This document shows, piece after piece, positions 51,328-60,069 of a stretch of 64,000 nt of DNA; positions within the stretch are counted from its first letter, which is position 1, and every line of letters begins with the position of its first letter. Under the pieces are notes generated by a model. The model was not told the origin of the DNA. It saw nothing but the letters and a program-made list of their open reading frames with translations, and made no database searches. The DNA is from Thalassobacillus_A hwangdonensis. Its GTDB lineage: Bacteria > Bacillota > Bacilli > Bacillales > Halobacillaceae. Made by a program: the position numbers and the translations under genes. The stretch spans positions 992,001-1,056,000 of the forward strand of contig NZ_JBHTKL010000001.1 in assembly GCF_042675915.1 (NCBI RefSeq), read 5' to 3'.

Positions 51328-52432
51328 TCCGAATTACCTCCCGTTTATTTACCTTATAACGCTTTAGGCGGTTCCACATTTCAGCATCGTCGATTAAAGG
51401 CGCCTGCAACTCGACTACTTTATCCGTCCGGTACAACGCTCTTCCTGGCACCGCTAGTTTCTCCGCGCCATTTTGGTCGATCGCCACTTGCGAAGCAGTA
51501 TCCGTAGGCAACCGAAAAGATATGGCACCGTCGCAGTTCTGCTTAACTTGACGCGGCAAAGTATCAGCGGTCGGATATTGCGTACCAAAGATTAACCGGT
51601 ACCCTAACGCCCCACCTATCCGAGTTATTTCCGATAGTGCACTATGGCACGACGCAAGCTTCCGTTTTTCTTTCTTATTATGATGAGTTTCCGGAGCCAG
51701 TTGCGCCCCCTCGTCTACAAGTACGAACGTCCGCTTCTTAATCGGAGAATTAATTACGTTGTTATAACCTTTTCGTCGGAAGTCGATCATATCTTTCCGG
51801 AGTTCAGCCGCTACTTCGTCCAGGCATTCTTTAGCCTCTTCGGTGTTAGACGCCACTCGAACGACTTGCTTTAGCGCTTCATATTCGCCGAACTCCAGAC
51901 CGCCTTTCATATCGATAATATAAATACGGACGTCCTCCGGATTCTTCTCGATTAGCGACGTCATTATCGTTTTCAGCATGACCGACTTCCCGTACCGCGT
52001 CATTCCTGCGATGGACATATGCGGTCGCTTATCGAAGTCGTGATAGACGTAACCCTCGCCGGTAATTCCGATCGGTGCCGCCCAACTTTCCGCAAGCTTC
52101 GGAATCGTCGCGTACGGTACCGAAGTCGGAAGGGTACTAGTATAAACGCGCACATGCAGCTTTCCGTCGAAGTAAACATGTACAGGCTTGTCGAGGGTTT
52201 TAGTCAGAATCGGCTCGAGCTTTGGATCATCGATTAATCCGTAAGGTACGTTATAGACATACTCCGCGAAAGTCGTTTTCCTAATTGTCCGTAACAGCTT
52301 CGGTTGGTAGTCCTTAACTCCGTATCTCACGTTGGCAAAAACCTTCTTTATTTTCCTTTTGTCACTATCCGGATTACCAGCGAACCAAACGGTCGCCATT
52401 CCCGCCAACGTCACCGCCCCTATTTCCCACAT
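51257..52432 (-). CDS. FtsK/HerA-type DNA-translocating ATPase
   Basis: A 391-residue ATPase with one short N-terminal hydrophobic segment, a Walker A motif in SIAGMTRYGKSVMLKT (about residues 139-154), Walker B in RTFVLVDEGAQLAP (about 230-243) and GYRLIFGTQYPTADTLPRQVK (sensor/arginine region). It belongs to the FtsK/SpoIIIE DNA-pump superfamily. Similar proteins occur with replication-relaxation proteins in Bacillus phages and mobile elements, where they may move or segregate element DNA. It could instead be a conjugation coupling protein; no relaxase or T4SS gene supports that here. Confidence 0.82.
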   Translation of the reverse strand: MWEIGAVTLAGMATVWFAGNPDSDKRKIKKVFANVRYGVKDYQPKLLRTIRKTTFAEYVYNVPYGLIDDPKLEPILTKTLDKPVHVYFDGKLHVRVYTSTLPTSVPYATIPKLAESWAAPIGITGEGYVYHDFDKRPHMSIAGMTRYGKSVMLKTIMTSLIEKNPEDVRIYIIDMKGGLEFGEYEALKQVVRVASNTEEAKECLDEVAAELRKDMIDFRRKGYNNVINSPIKKRTFVLVDEGAQLAPETHHNKKEKRKLASCHSALSEITRIGGALGYRLIFGTQYPTADTLPRQVKQNCDGAISFRLPTDTASQVAIDQNGAEKLAVPGRALYRTDKVVELQAPLIDDAEMWNRLKRYKVNKREVIRNGDNVNQARKTDTPRRGDYIEIG

Positions 52433-52655
52433 TTTCGTCGCTCCTTTCTTTATTTATGACGATGAAATAATCAAATAATATACTAGCCTTTTCCTGTGCT
52501 ATGACTATGTTTGGAATATTCAACTATCAATTCATTAAAAGAAATTTGAAATGCAGGATAAAGCGTAGATAAAATTGAATTATTACTTGATTGGTAAATT
52601 CTATGTAGGCTAACAGACTAATTTGCATGTCCTTATGAATTTATTGTGATTTTCT

Positions 52656-52661
52656 TATAAT
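52656..52661 (+). promoter_or_regulatory. Possible -10 element of the plus-strand regulator
   Basis: A perfect TATAAT lies 25 bases upstream of the 52687 start. No good -35 hexamer is seen at 17 bases. The 250-base gap before it separates the regulator from the divergent FtsK gene and should hold both promoters. Confidence 0.4.
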
Positions 52662-52686
52662 TAAATTGTGCTTTGGGGTGGACAAA

Positions 52687-52896
52687 ATGGAATGTCACTT
52701 AGGTAAGTACATAGACGAAAGTGGATTAAAGAAGAAGATGATCGCGGAGAAGCTAAGCGTAAATAAGAATACTCTTTCGAATTGGATAAAAGGGGAAACA
52801 TACCCTCCAGTTAATAAGGCGCTGGAGTTAGGAGAGTTGTTAGGCGTTACAGTTGAAGAAATTTGGAAAAAATAAAAGCCCCTTTAAGGGGCGATG
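52687..52896 (+). CDS. Xre-family regulator of the element
   Basis: A 62-residue HTH_3 protein with KKKMIAEKLSVNKNTLSNWIKG as the helix-turn-helix and LGELLGVTVEEIWKK as the usual ending. The stop codon is at 52873-52875; the coding region ends there, and the extra bases given to 52896 cover the overlapping hairpin. It is the only plus-strand gene in the element, divergent from the FtsK gene, so a switch or repressor role is plausible. GGGGTGG precedes the ATG at 52687; an upstream in-frame start at 52666 is less likely. Confidence 0.75.
52872..52892 (-). terminator. Terminator GCCCCTT/AAGGGGC
   Basis: A perfect seven-base stem with T residues on the minus-strand side. It overlaps the stop codon of the minus-strand gene at 52884, between that gene and the convergent regulator. 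Confidence 0.75.
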
Positions 52897-53180
52897 TCCT
52901 CATCTTCTTCATTAGCCATCATCTCTTCAAACATATGTAATGATTTTATATCGTACATCCCCGAATGAATAAAACGGAGCTGCCGGAACAAAAAAGAACG
53001 AAGTGCGTCATCTTCGACTAATGGAATATCGGATTGGAGTACACAATGGATAACTCCGGTTTCTTTATCCTCGACTACACGTCGGTCGAAACCTTCCGGA
53101 TTGCTTATATCGATTGTAAAACGCCCACTACCAGCAAATTCATTTAATAATTCCCTAATCTCATATGGTTGACTTATCAT
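52884..53180 (-). CDS. Small acidic element protein, unknown
   Basis: A 98-residue soluble protein with a very acidic C-terminus (EEMMANEEDEDIAP). No recognised motif. AAGAAGGCGG precedes the start. It is followed by a terminator that overlaps its stop codon. Confidence 0.55.
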   Translation of the reverse strand: MISQPYEIRELLNEFAGSGRFTIDISNPEGFDRRVVEDKETGVIHCVLQSDIPLVEDDALRSFLFRQLRFIHSGMYDIKSLHMFEEMMANEEDEDIAP

Positions 53181-53269
53181 CTGCCCGCCTTCTTTCTGTA
53201 ATCCTGCAATTAATTATACTCCTTAAAACATCTGAAGGGATGGTTTCTTAGAATTGTTCATAAAAATGT

Positions 53270-53293
53270 TAAAAGCACCCACTCAGGGTGCTC
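53270..53293 (-). terminator. Terminator after the 154-residue protein gene
   Basis: AGCACCC/GGGTGCT stem around ACTCA, followed by TTTTAAC on the minus strand. Confidence 0.7.
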
Positions 53294-53298
53294 TAGCT

Positions 53299-53763
53299 TT
53301 AATTCGACAAATAATGCCGTACAACCTCGTTAATAAATTTTTGAAAATCAGCCTGTAAGCTATCATCATACTCAAAGTCGTAATAAACATCCTCATAGTT
53401 CTTAGTGATAGCAGGATCAATTATTACTTCGTCATTATTACTCATTTGTAAAATTATTTTATTGGGTGTGGACTTCTTTAATAAACCACATTCTTCGTGA
53501 ATTTCTTTAATTGATAAAATGTCGCTGACTTTATAGGTGATTTTTGAAAAGTGCTTCTCCTTATCGGCAGTAAAGACCTTTAAAGCTCTTTCTCCTTCAT
53601 CCAATAGAAATAAAGTCCCCTCTGCACTTCCTATACTTTCGATAAAGTGGTGTGTAGTGGATGAGAAAATATCTCTATCACCTTCCTCTAGTTGAACATA
53701 GGTTCTTAAGTTCCTAACTGAAGTAGCACTCAGCCTATCAAACGTATTTATAGTTGATGTCAT
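53299..53763 (-). CDS. Element protein, unknown (154 residues)
   Basis: A 154-residue soluble, acidic protein with LQMSNNDEVIIDPAITKNYEDVYYDFEYDDS near the C-terminus. No recognised motif or membrane segment. GGAGG precedes the start. Its base composition is closer to the host than to the neighbouring phage structural genes, so it may be a later-acquired cargo gene. It could be a defence or immunity protein, but nothing in the sequence proves it. Confidence 0.5.
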   Translation of the reverse strand: MTSTINTFDRLSATSVRNLRTYVQLEEGDRDIFSSTTHHFIESIGSAEGTLFLLDEGERALKVFTADKEKHFSKITYKVSDILSIKEIHEECGLLKKSTPNKIILQMSNNDEVIIDPAITKNYEDVYYDFEYDDSLQADFQKFINEVVRHYLSN

Positions 53764-53835
53764 TTAACAACCTCCTCACCCTATATTTCTACATCCTTTT
53801 CCATTTACCTTCTTTTATTGGGATAATATGTAATA

Positions 53836-53856
53836 AGCGCCCCTACAAGGGCGCCA
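53836..53856 (-). terminator. Terminator after the tail operon
   Basis: GCGCCC/GGGCGC stem, directly after the 42-codon frame that follows the tail fibre gene. T residues follow on the minus strand. Confidence 0.7.
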
Positions 53857-53859
53857 GTA

Positions 53860-53988
53860 TTATTTCCAATCAACGCGGATTAAACCGCTCTGATCCATCC
53901 TAACGTATTTCGGCCTCTTCCCCTGCTCGTGAAGGTAGCGCAAGAACTGGACATACTCATGCGAATCTACGAATATTAGGGTCTTCAT
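53860..53988 (-). CDS. 42-residue protein coupled to the tail fibre gene
   Basis: The ATG overlaps the tail-fibre stop codon (TAATG), with AGGTGG upstream, so the frame is translationally coupled. The product (begins MKTLIFVDSHEYVQFLRYLH, basic middle KRPKYVRM) matches no family I know. It does not resemble XkdX, the small protein at this place in PBSX-like phages. A terminator follows. Confidence 0.6.
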   Translation of the reverse strand: MKTLIFVDSHEYVQFLRYLHEQGKRPKYVRMDQSGLIRVDWK

Positions 53989-55133
53989 TAGCGCCACCTC
54001 CCTGTCGCACGCAGCCACACGCTATATTGATCCGTTGTTTGGTTTGATGACATAGCTCTAACTCCTACCTGCCCTCCGCTTGTACCCCCGGAAATCGCCA
54101 TCCACCTATTCAGCGAAGAAACATCACCGGTAACGACAATAGGGGCATCATCGGAAAATGTAGACGGATATGACCACGTTTGTGTTTCCGATCGATAGAG
54201 GGATCCGGTTGGTACGTCCGTCGCAAGGGAAAACGGTTGTCCCCAACACTCCAAGACGCCATTAGAGTATTTGACGAAGTGGCCGTTAGCGTTACTGCCA
54301 CTTTCCACTTCAAGTACAGTTTCTTGCCATTTACCCCAAGACCCTTGAGCGGATATTGCATTAGTCGCCCTGCGAAATGTGCCATAAATCTCATAATTGC
54401 TCGAGTAATCCCAAGCGAAAAGCGTAAACTCCTGGATCGCTGTATTGGTTTTTTGACCGATTGTCAGAACATATGCTCTTAAATCACCAATGTCCCGTCC
54501 GTAATCTGAAGGTGTTACCCCTATTGAATTAAGCCAACCTAGCATAATCGAAGGGTAATCTTCTCCATTAAGGTAAAACTGTGATAAGCCTTCAGCAAAT
54601 TCCACAGGCATTGCGTCAGCTAGCCTAACATCAACGGAGTCTACCTGTTGAGTGCGGCGAGAAGGGTTATCTACTCGACCGCAAAGAAACGGGTCGCCAC
54701 GTTCATCCGTGATTTGCTGCTCCTCAACGAATGATTTCCCCGCCGTTATCAATATGTTAGCCAAACTGATCTCATAAATAGAATCATTTCTAATTAATTC
54801 CGGCGGTTCAGGACTATCTGATGGTGTGCCTGTTCTTATGAAGACTTGCAGAGGATTCTCTGCATCAGGTGTACTGTCTTTTCTAACTACAACCCTATCG
54901 GTGCGATCGTATGTTGCATTTGCTGTGTCCAATATTTTATTCAAATCAGTAGTATTTCTGTATTCGTGACCTTCAAGAAAAGCACTTCCCGGTTGAATAA
55001 TTACATTCATGGTATCTGTTGCAATTACCTCTAAGCCTGTGAAAAATCCAGTAGATAAGAAGTTCTGAAAGAACTCCGAGAAATCCTGCGAATCATATTC
55101 AGGACCATTGAAAAACCTTCCTAACTCTGCCAT
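53988..55133 (-). CDS. Phage tail fibre/receptor-binding-type protein
   Basis: A 381-residue protein. The N-terminal half (about 1-110) resembles virion-attachment parts of minor structural proteins (VIIQPGSAFLEGHEYRNTTDL, VVVRKDSTPDAENPLQVFIRTGTP). The C-terminal half is rich in Gly, Ser, Thr and aromatic residues, typical of fibre shafts and tips, with a pyocin-knob-like stretch (GTFRRATNAISAQGSWGKWQE). It would bind host surface polymers. It follows the tape-measure gene by 20 bases. GGGAGAG precedes the start. Confidence 0.75.
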   Translation of the reverse strand: MAELGRFFNGPEYDSQDFSEFFQNFLSTGFFTGLEVIATDTMNVIIQPGSAFLEGHEYRNTTDLNKILDTANATYDRTDRVVVRKDSTPDAENPLQVFIRTGTPSDSPEPPELIRNDSIYEISLANILITAGKSFVEEQQITDERGDPFLCGRVDNPSRRTQQVDSVDVRLADAMPVEFAEGLSQFYLNGEDYPSIMLGWLNSIGVTPSDYGRDIGDLRAYVLTIGQKTNTAIQEFTLFAWDYSSNYEIYGTFRRATNAISAQGSWGKWQETVLEVESGSNANGHFVKYSNGVLECWGQPFSLATDVPTGSLYRSETQTWSYPSTFSDDAPIVVTGDVSSLNRWMAISGGTSGGQVGVRAMSSNQTTDQYSVWLRATGRWR

Positions 55134-55153
55134 ATTATCACTCTCCCATTAAT

Positions 55154-57409
55154 TTATACGTGCCATTCCATAGCGAGATGTCTAGCTGCCTGGCGGTACT
55201 TACGCGCAGTTTCAGCCGGCGACAATGGCTGCGTACTGTTAATCGTAATCTGTTGCGTAATGCCATTCGGTTTAGATTCGTCTCTATTCCGTTCGCTTCG
55301 GCTACCTCCGTATCGATACGAATAGTCCGGGCGTACTTTGGACGTTTTATAGCCCGACCTAATACCGGAAGCCTGTGGAACTGCCGGTACTGCAGCAAAT
55401 GCAAGCGTATTAGAAGCGCGTTTAATCGAACGCAAGCTATTCGTCATACCTTCAGCGAGTCCAGCACCGACCATCTTACCGAGATAAGTCGTCTCACGGG
55501 ATGGCGAATGGATCCGTAGCGCGCCTTTGATCGTATCTTTAATGGAGCTCGCGATACTTGCCGCCTTGTCCATCAACTTACCGGCCATTCCAGTAATACC
55601 GTTTAGTAGACCTTCCATGATATTACGACCGGTGTCTGCAAGGTCGATACCACCGAAGAAGTCCATTACGTCGCCCCAGATATCGGTGATTTTGCTCTGG
55701 ACACTCTCCATCTTGTCCGTTACCCTGTTCTTTAAATCAAGGAACTTGCCGACTACTTTACCGACCAGTTCACCGGCTTTTTGCGTAGCATAGTCTCGAA
55801 TGGCATTGAAGGTATTTACTACGTTGCTTTTCAGCTCCAAGAACTTCAGAACTACCTTCGCTACTAATTCGCCCGCTTTATTACGGATATACGACCATGC
55901 CGCCCGCATTGTTCCGCTGATATTCTCCCAGGTACGTTTCGTGAACGCTGCAATCTCGTCCCAATTTTTGACGATCAGGATAACCAACGCGACTACGCCC
56001 TGGACGAGCAAGCCGACCGGCCCTCCAAGGAATCTAAGCAAAGCACCGCCACCGACTCGCATCGCCGCGATAATCTGCGTCTTAAATGGCGCCATCCAGG
56101 AGATAATTTTGCCGACCGCCCCTGCGACTCCACCGCCGAGCCCCTTAAATGCTGCTCGAGTGAGCGCAATACCGGGAATCAACGTCATTAGGACACCGAA
56201 TAATGACATAGCAACTCCGATAATCGTACCTACCACCGGATAAGTTTCCATCATTTTATTAGTCCATTCTAGAAAAGCGTTGGTAATGTCGAGGATTTTC
56301 GTGCCGACTGGCGCTAATCCAATTCCTAAATTAATTATGAACATCGTTAGGTTTCCTATAAGATCAAGCACTTTGGGACCGTTCTCTCGCACGAAGTTAA
56401 GGAAGTCCTCGAACTTCTTCGATTCTGAAAGACTAGCCGCCCAATCCCTAAAGCCTTCCGACATTCCCAAAAGACCGTTCTGCATATCGACTGCTAACGG
56501 ATTGAACGCAGCAAGCATCGAAAGTGTTCCCGTGAGAAAGTTTCCGATTGCCTTGCCGATTGTTTCAAGCGCTGGTCCTGCCGAGGTATTGAGCCAGTAA
56601 AAGATCGCTTTAACGTCATCAGCCTTTAAATTTCGTTCGAAGGCGTCGATAAGGTCGTCTACCGCCCGGACAGCTCCGTCGATTACCGGCCAAGTCGTTT
56701 CCATCAACTGCTGGAGTATGCCTAGCGACCGGTTGAACTGATCGAGTATAGGAGCTTCAAACCGTTTAGCGAACTTGCTGAAGAATGACCCAAATTTCTT
56801 CATCGCCTCGAGCGAAGCTAACTGCGACTTTGTGAGCCCGTCCTGCACCTTCTTCAACTGCGCTAGTGCCTCCGCTTTCTCTTCCGGTCCCTCCGCACTT
56901 GCCACCGCCTCTTGAGCAGCCGTCAATTTTTCCTGTGCTTTGAACACGCCAGTAAGCGCAGGTACAGCAACCAAACCGTAGCCACCCGCCGCCGCCCCTG
57001 CTGCAGTCAACGAGGAAGCAAGCGCCATGATACCGCCTGCAGTCGATCCGATAATCGGAGAAAGCGCAGGTAAGACGGAGATTAATGATCCGAGGAGGTT
57101 AATCTTGATTACTTGGCCGGTGTCTCGGCTTGCGTCGGCAATCCGGTCCATCTGCCGCCGATATTCCTGGTAATTCGTTTTAAGCCTTGTCCTAATCGTA
57201 CGAGGTACCGCATCTGCCGCCTCTTTTGCCGCCTTCATCTTCGTTTGATAGACGGCAGTGTTAGCGTCCAGGTCAGGCGTGATGTTCATCCGGTCAACTC
57301 GCTCGGCCGTTCTGCGGAAGGACTCTAGTTGCGTCTGCATTTTGCGTAATTTTTTTGTGAAGCGGTCAGTAATGCTAACAGTATAGTAAATTGATTTTTT
57401 AGCTGCCAT
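55154..57409 (-). CDS. Tail tape-measure protein
   Basis: A 751-residue protein. The start (about 1-110) is helical and charged. Hydrophobic segments lie near 110-160, 390-430 and 470-500, with a helical coiled region at 545-620. The late IKGALRIHSPSRETTYLGKMVGAGLAEGM is the well-known C-terminal region of siphovirus tape-measure proteins. These proteins set tail length and help DNA entry through the membrane. At 751 residues it would predict a moderately long tail. No major tail protein, tail tube or chaperone gene of recognisable type lies upstream. Confidence 0.85.
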   Translation of the reverse strand: MAAKKSIYYTVSITDRFTKKLRKMQTQLESFRRTAERVDRMNITPDLDANTAVYQTKMKAAKEAADAVPRTIRTRLKTNYQEYRRQMDRIADASRDTGQVIKINLLGSLISVLPALSPIIGSTAGGIMALASSLTAAGAAAGGYGLVAVPALTGVFKAQEKLTAAQEAVASAEGPEEKAEALAQLKKVQDGLTKSQLASLEAMKKFGSFFSKFAKRFEAPILDQFNRSLGILQQLMETTWPVIDGAVRAVDDLIDAFERNLKADDVKAIFYWLNTSAGPALETIGKAIGNFLTGTLSMLAAFNPLAVDMQNGLLGMSEGFRDWAASLSESKKFEDFLNFVRENGPKVLDLIGNLTMFIINLGIGLAPVGTKILDITNAFLEWTNKMMETYPVVGTIIGVAMSLFGVLMTLIPGIALTRAAFKGLGGGVAGAVGKIISWMAPFKTQIIAAMRVGGGALLRFLGGPVGLLVQGVVALVILIVKNWDEIAAFTKRTWENISGTMRAAWSYIRNKAGELVAKVVLKFLELKSNVVNTFNAIRDYATQKAGELVGKVVGKFLDLKNRVTDKMESVQSKITDIWGDVMDFFGGIDLADTGRNIMEGLLNGITGMAGKLMDKAASIASSIKDTIKGALRIHSPSRETTYLGKMVGAGLAEGMTNSLRSIKRASNTLAFAAVPAVPQASGIRSGYKTSKVRPDYSYRYGGSRSERNRDESKPNGITQQITINSTQPLSPAETARKYRQAARHLAMEWHV

Positions 57410-57731
57410 TTTCAGTCCGCCTTAAAGCGTCAGAGGCGGCTTTGAGGTGTTCCTGCGTAAGTTGACCGTGAAACTCGCTACCAGAACGGTCGAACTCTTG
57501 GATCGATTTAATCGCCTTCTCTAAATGCTGCTTAGATTCGCGTAAGGGTTCGGACAACTTTTTCTCTTTAAGTTCGCCTAACTTCCGCTCAATCTGCTCG
57601 TATTTCTTGTTGTGTTCCGCCTTTGCCTTTTCCATTTCTTCCGGAGTGTCAGCGTCGTAACCTCCGATTACGTTTTTTAGCTGTTTATACAGCTTCAGAT
57701 ATTTCCTGGTGTCTGTGTTTGGTTTTTTCAT
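57399..57731 (-). CDS. Coiled-coil protein overlapping the tape-measure gene
   Basis: A 110-residue, highly charged helical protein (KAEHNKKYEQIERKLGELKEKKLSEPLRES) that probably forms a coiled coil. Its stop overlaps the tape-measure start by 11 bases. In tailed phages this place usually holds a tail-assembly chaperone, but there is no sequence match and no frameshift signal was seen. GGAGGGAT precedes the start. Confidence 0.6.
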   Translation of the reverse strand: MKKPNTDTRKYLKLYKQLKNVIGGYDADTPEEMEKAKAEHNKKYEQIERKLGELKEKKLSEPLRESKQHLEKAIKSIQEFDRSGSEFHGQLTQEHLKAASDALRRTENGS

Positions 57732-57787
57732 CTTTATCCCTCCTCAAAAAGTAGCTCCTCCGCCGGCAGGGTGCATCATCGGAGCAT

Positions 57788-57813
57788 ACAAAAAGCCATC
57801 CAAAAGGATGGCT
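57788..57813 (-). terminator. Terminator upstream of the tape-measure operon
   Basis: AGCCATCC pairs exactly with GGATGGCT around AAAA. A T-run follows on the minus strand, after the 121-residue protein gene. Confidence 0.8.
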
Positions 57814-57833
57814 ATAGTTATCAGTTATTTGGT

Positions 57834-58199
57834 TTACTTAACAAAAACTTTGCCTGCGGTGCGGTCGACTCTAACTACTTCGAAATCTTTATTAGACTCA
57901 ATCCAAGGACCAATTTCTTCATTGCTGTGAAAGACAAAACATGGTTCATATTCGTTGATCGTTACGCTTATCTCACCTCTAGGATTAACGCTTTGAGTAG
58001 AAACTGTGATGTTAGGATGAGTAGCGCAGTAGCTTGCCAATGCTTCTTCATCAACAAACACTTTACTGAAACAGCTGATGTGCTCCCTCTTAAATTTAGG
58101 TTTAGGTTGTTCTTGTCGAGATACTGTTACTTTTGGTTGAATGCTGCTTTTTTCATCTAATTGAGTGCTTGCAAATGGCGTTTCAGATTTGTTATACAT
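57834..58199 (-). CDS. Element protein, unknown (121 residues)
   Basis: A 121-residue protein with a disordered basic N-terminal part (PKPKFKREH) and a mixed C-terminal domain (PRGEISVTINEYEPCFVFHSN). No recognised motif. GGAGGAATTAC precedes the start. It lies 11 bases after the 226-residue gene and ends before a terminator. Confidence 0.55.
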   Translation of the reverse strand: MYNKSETPFASTQLDEKSSIQPKVTVSRQEQPKPKFKREHISCFSKVFVDEEALASYCATHPNITVSTQSVNPRGEISVTINEYEPCFVFHSNEEIGPWIESNKDFEVVRVDRTAGKVFVK

Positions 58200-58210
58200 A
58201 GTAATTCCTC

Positions 58211-58891
58211 CTAATTTGGTTTGGTATTGATCAGTTCCTTATTTACTCTTAATGTTGATTCAACTAGTTTTTCTGCCTCAGATAGCTTGGCACTAGATTT
58301 CGCTTTTCTATATCGGACCACCCCCTTATACCGAGTCAGATAACCGGTCTTTAATTCAACGCCTTTGATCTCCAATATTCCGTAGTCTTTTGCCTCTAAT
58401 AGGTCGTACACATAATCCGCCAGATGCTTGAACGCGTTCTGATTCGTAATTGTTTCCGGAATATAAATGGTATGTTTATCTACCGTTTCACCCTGGTTAT
58501 ACTCGACTATGCCGAACGCTGTTTCGTTTTCCGTGATTGTGACTGACGCGACAAACTTTCGTCTATTGGTACGGCCGTCAGCAGCTCCGCCGTAAAGATC
58601 ATCGTACTGATCGAATAACATCCGTTCCTTTCCGTCATCTACGATAAGTGGTTTAAACGTGAGTGATACGCTACGCACCGCTTCAAATACGTCGGTTTCC
58701 AAACCTCTCGCAATGATTTCTTCTGTTTCATTTACGGTAATTAAAAAACCGCTTTCCCCGACGGTTAGGGTTGCGCCAGATTCGGGAACCAGCGGAGAAG
58801 TTTCACCGTTTTTATTAGTTCTGATAAGTTCAACTCCAGTTATAGAGTTTTTATAATGGTCAAAAACTTTTGAAATGCAGGTGATTTCCAT
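58211..58891 (-). CDS. Element protein, unknown (226 residues)
   Basis: A 226-residue protein rich in beta-strand-like stretches, with FKPLIVDDGKERMLFDQYDDLYGG, then a more helical part (FKHLADYVYDLLEAKDYG) and a basic end. It could be structural, but I cannot place it in a family. AGGGGGCTGATGC precedes the start. It begins the unit that ends at the 57788 terminator. The 137 bases upstream hold no obvious gene. Confidence 0.55.
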   Translation of the reverse strand: MEITCISKVFDHYKNSITGVELIRTNKNGETSPLVPESGATLTVGESGFLITVNETEEIIARGLETDVFEAVRSVSLTFKPLIVDDGKERMLFDQYDDLYGGAADGRTNRRKFVASVTITENETAFGIVEYNQGETVDKHTIYIPETITNQNAFKHLADYVYDLLEAKDYGILEIKGVELKTGYLTRYKGVVRYRKAKSSAKLSEAEKLVESTLRVNKELINTKPN

Positions 58892-59028
58892 GCATCAGCC
58901 CCCTAACGCGAAATAGTGAGTGCATACAACAGATTTCAAAGGAAATAAGCGTTATTTTTGCACACTAAAAAAGCCGTTGGTGTATTTACACTCAACCGCC
59001 CGCAATCGCCTGTATGACGCTATTTTTG

Positions 59029-59250
59029 TCAAATATCTGCTACGTTAGTATCGAACATTCTTTCCGCCACTCGGCGTTGTACAGCCGGAATCTTGAACTG
59101 TACCGCAGTTAATCGCCCTCTGTAGAAGTAGTCGGCCATGATAATCCAGCCTTTCTTTAATTTATAGCGCTTAATGCGTCGGATCAGTTCGCGGTCTTCG
59201 GTGTACCCCGCAAGCCATCCAGTTTCTAGTCGCCAGACTTCATTATCCAT
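59029..59250 (-). CDS. Element protein, unknown (73 residues)
   Basis: A 73-residue basic protein (WRLETGWLAGYTEDRELIRRIKRYKLKKGWIIMADYF). Its start overlaps the HNH gene end by eight bases. Similar short proteins occur in Bacillus phage early regions, but I cannot name a family. Confidence 0.5.
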   Translation of the reverse strand: MDNEVWRLETGWLAGYTEDRELIRRIKRYKLKKGWIIMADYFYRGRLTAVQFKIPAVQRRVAERMFDTNVADI

Positions 59251-59824
59251 CTTTCGTCACCTTCCCCCGGTCTTCAATGTCTCGTAGTGCTTTTCCGTCT
59301 TCTGAGCTTATAAACTCGCCGGTACTGAGGAAATTAGTAATTGCTTCTTCGTGGTATGGGCTTCTTATAATCATGTCAAAAATTATTTCGTCCATCTTTT
59401 CTTTACTGGCAAACTTTGAAGCTGGCTTATTGTGCTTACGGTAATTGCATTTTTCATGGCAAACCACGATATTCCAAAAAGAATTATGCGCTCCCTTTGA
59501 CATAGGGATTACATGGTCCACGCTGAAGTCATCTCCAATCTTCTCTCCGCAGTACACACACCCTCGTTTTTGAGCGAATCGATAAGCTACCCGTAGCTCG
59601 TCCATCGTCAAATCATCCAGAACCTCACAATTTTTCGCCCTAGCCTTCGCCACATGAAAAGCTCGCATTAACCTACCTCCAGAAGTTTTACGATATTCCG
59701 AGTTATACTGGCGCTGGCATGGTCGGCAAATCCTCCGATATCCGTCTTTGTTTGCAGTCTGTGCGTTGAATTGGTCGAGGGGCTTTTCTATTTCGCAGCT
59801 ACGACATATTTTAGTAGTGCTCAT
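59243..59824 (-). CDS. HNH endonuclease with zinc ribbon
   Basis: A 193-residue protein. An N-terminal zinc-binding module (ICRSCEIEKPLDQF, later ICRPCQRQYN) is followed by an HNH nuclease domain (CVYCGEKIGDDFSVDHVIPMSKGAHNSFWNIVVCHEKCNYRK read in two parts, with the conserved His-Val pair, Asn and the two CxxC zinc pairs). Phage HNH proteins of this kind may nick DNA for packaging, or may be homing nucleases. The start at 59824 has GGAGGTG upstream; the in-frame start at 59890 is rejected. Confidence 0.8.
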   Translation of the reverse strand: MSTTKICRSCEIEKPLDQFNAQTANKDGYRRICRPCQRQYNSEYRKTSGGRLMRAFHVAKARAKNCEVLDDLTMDELRVAYRFAQKRGCVYCGEKIGDDFSVDHVIPMSKGAHNSFWNIVVCHEKCNYRKHNKPASKFASKEKMDEIIFDMIIRSPYHEEAITNFLSTGEFISSEDGKALRDIEDRGKVTKDG

Positions 59825-59942
59825 CTGCGACACCTCCGACCGGTTGATCGTGCTCGTCAAGACGACCCTCAATACAATCGTTTCTTTCATTGGTTAAGCC
59901 TAGGATTTCGACTAAGTGCTGATAAATTTTTGTTTCCTTCAT
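59811..59942 (-). CDS. 43-residue protein overlapping the HNH start
   Basis: The frame starts at ATG 59942, preceded by GGAGATGAAAGGGAA, and ends inside the first codons of the HNH gene, which it overlaps by 14 bases. The product (MKETKIYQHLVEILGLTNER, then an acidic end) matches the length of small phage proteins but no family I know. Confidence 0.5.
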   Translation of the reverse strand: MKETKIYQHLVEILGLTNERNDCIEGRLDEHDQPVGGVADEHY

Positions 59943-60069
59943 TTCCCTTTCATCTCCTTACTTTCATTGCAGCCCTCTAGAAGTCGGTACCGCTAGAATG
60001 ATCTCTTGACTAAAATCGCCTGTTGACATATAATTATTATGGATATTTTTGTGATTTTTATTGTTTGGA

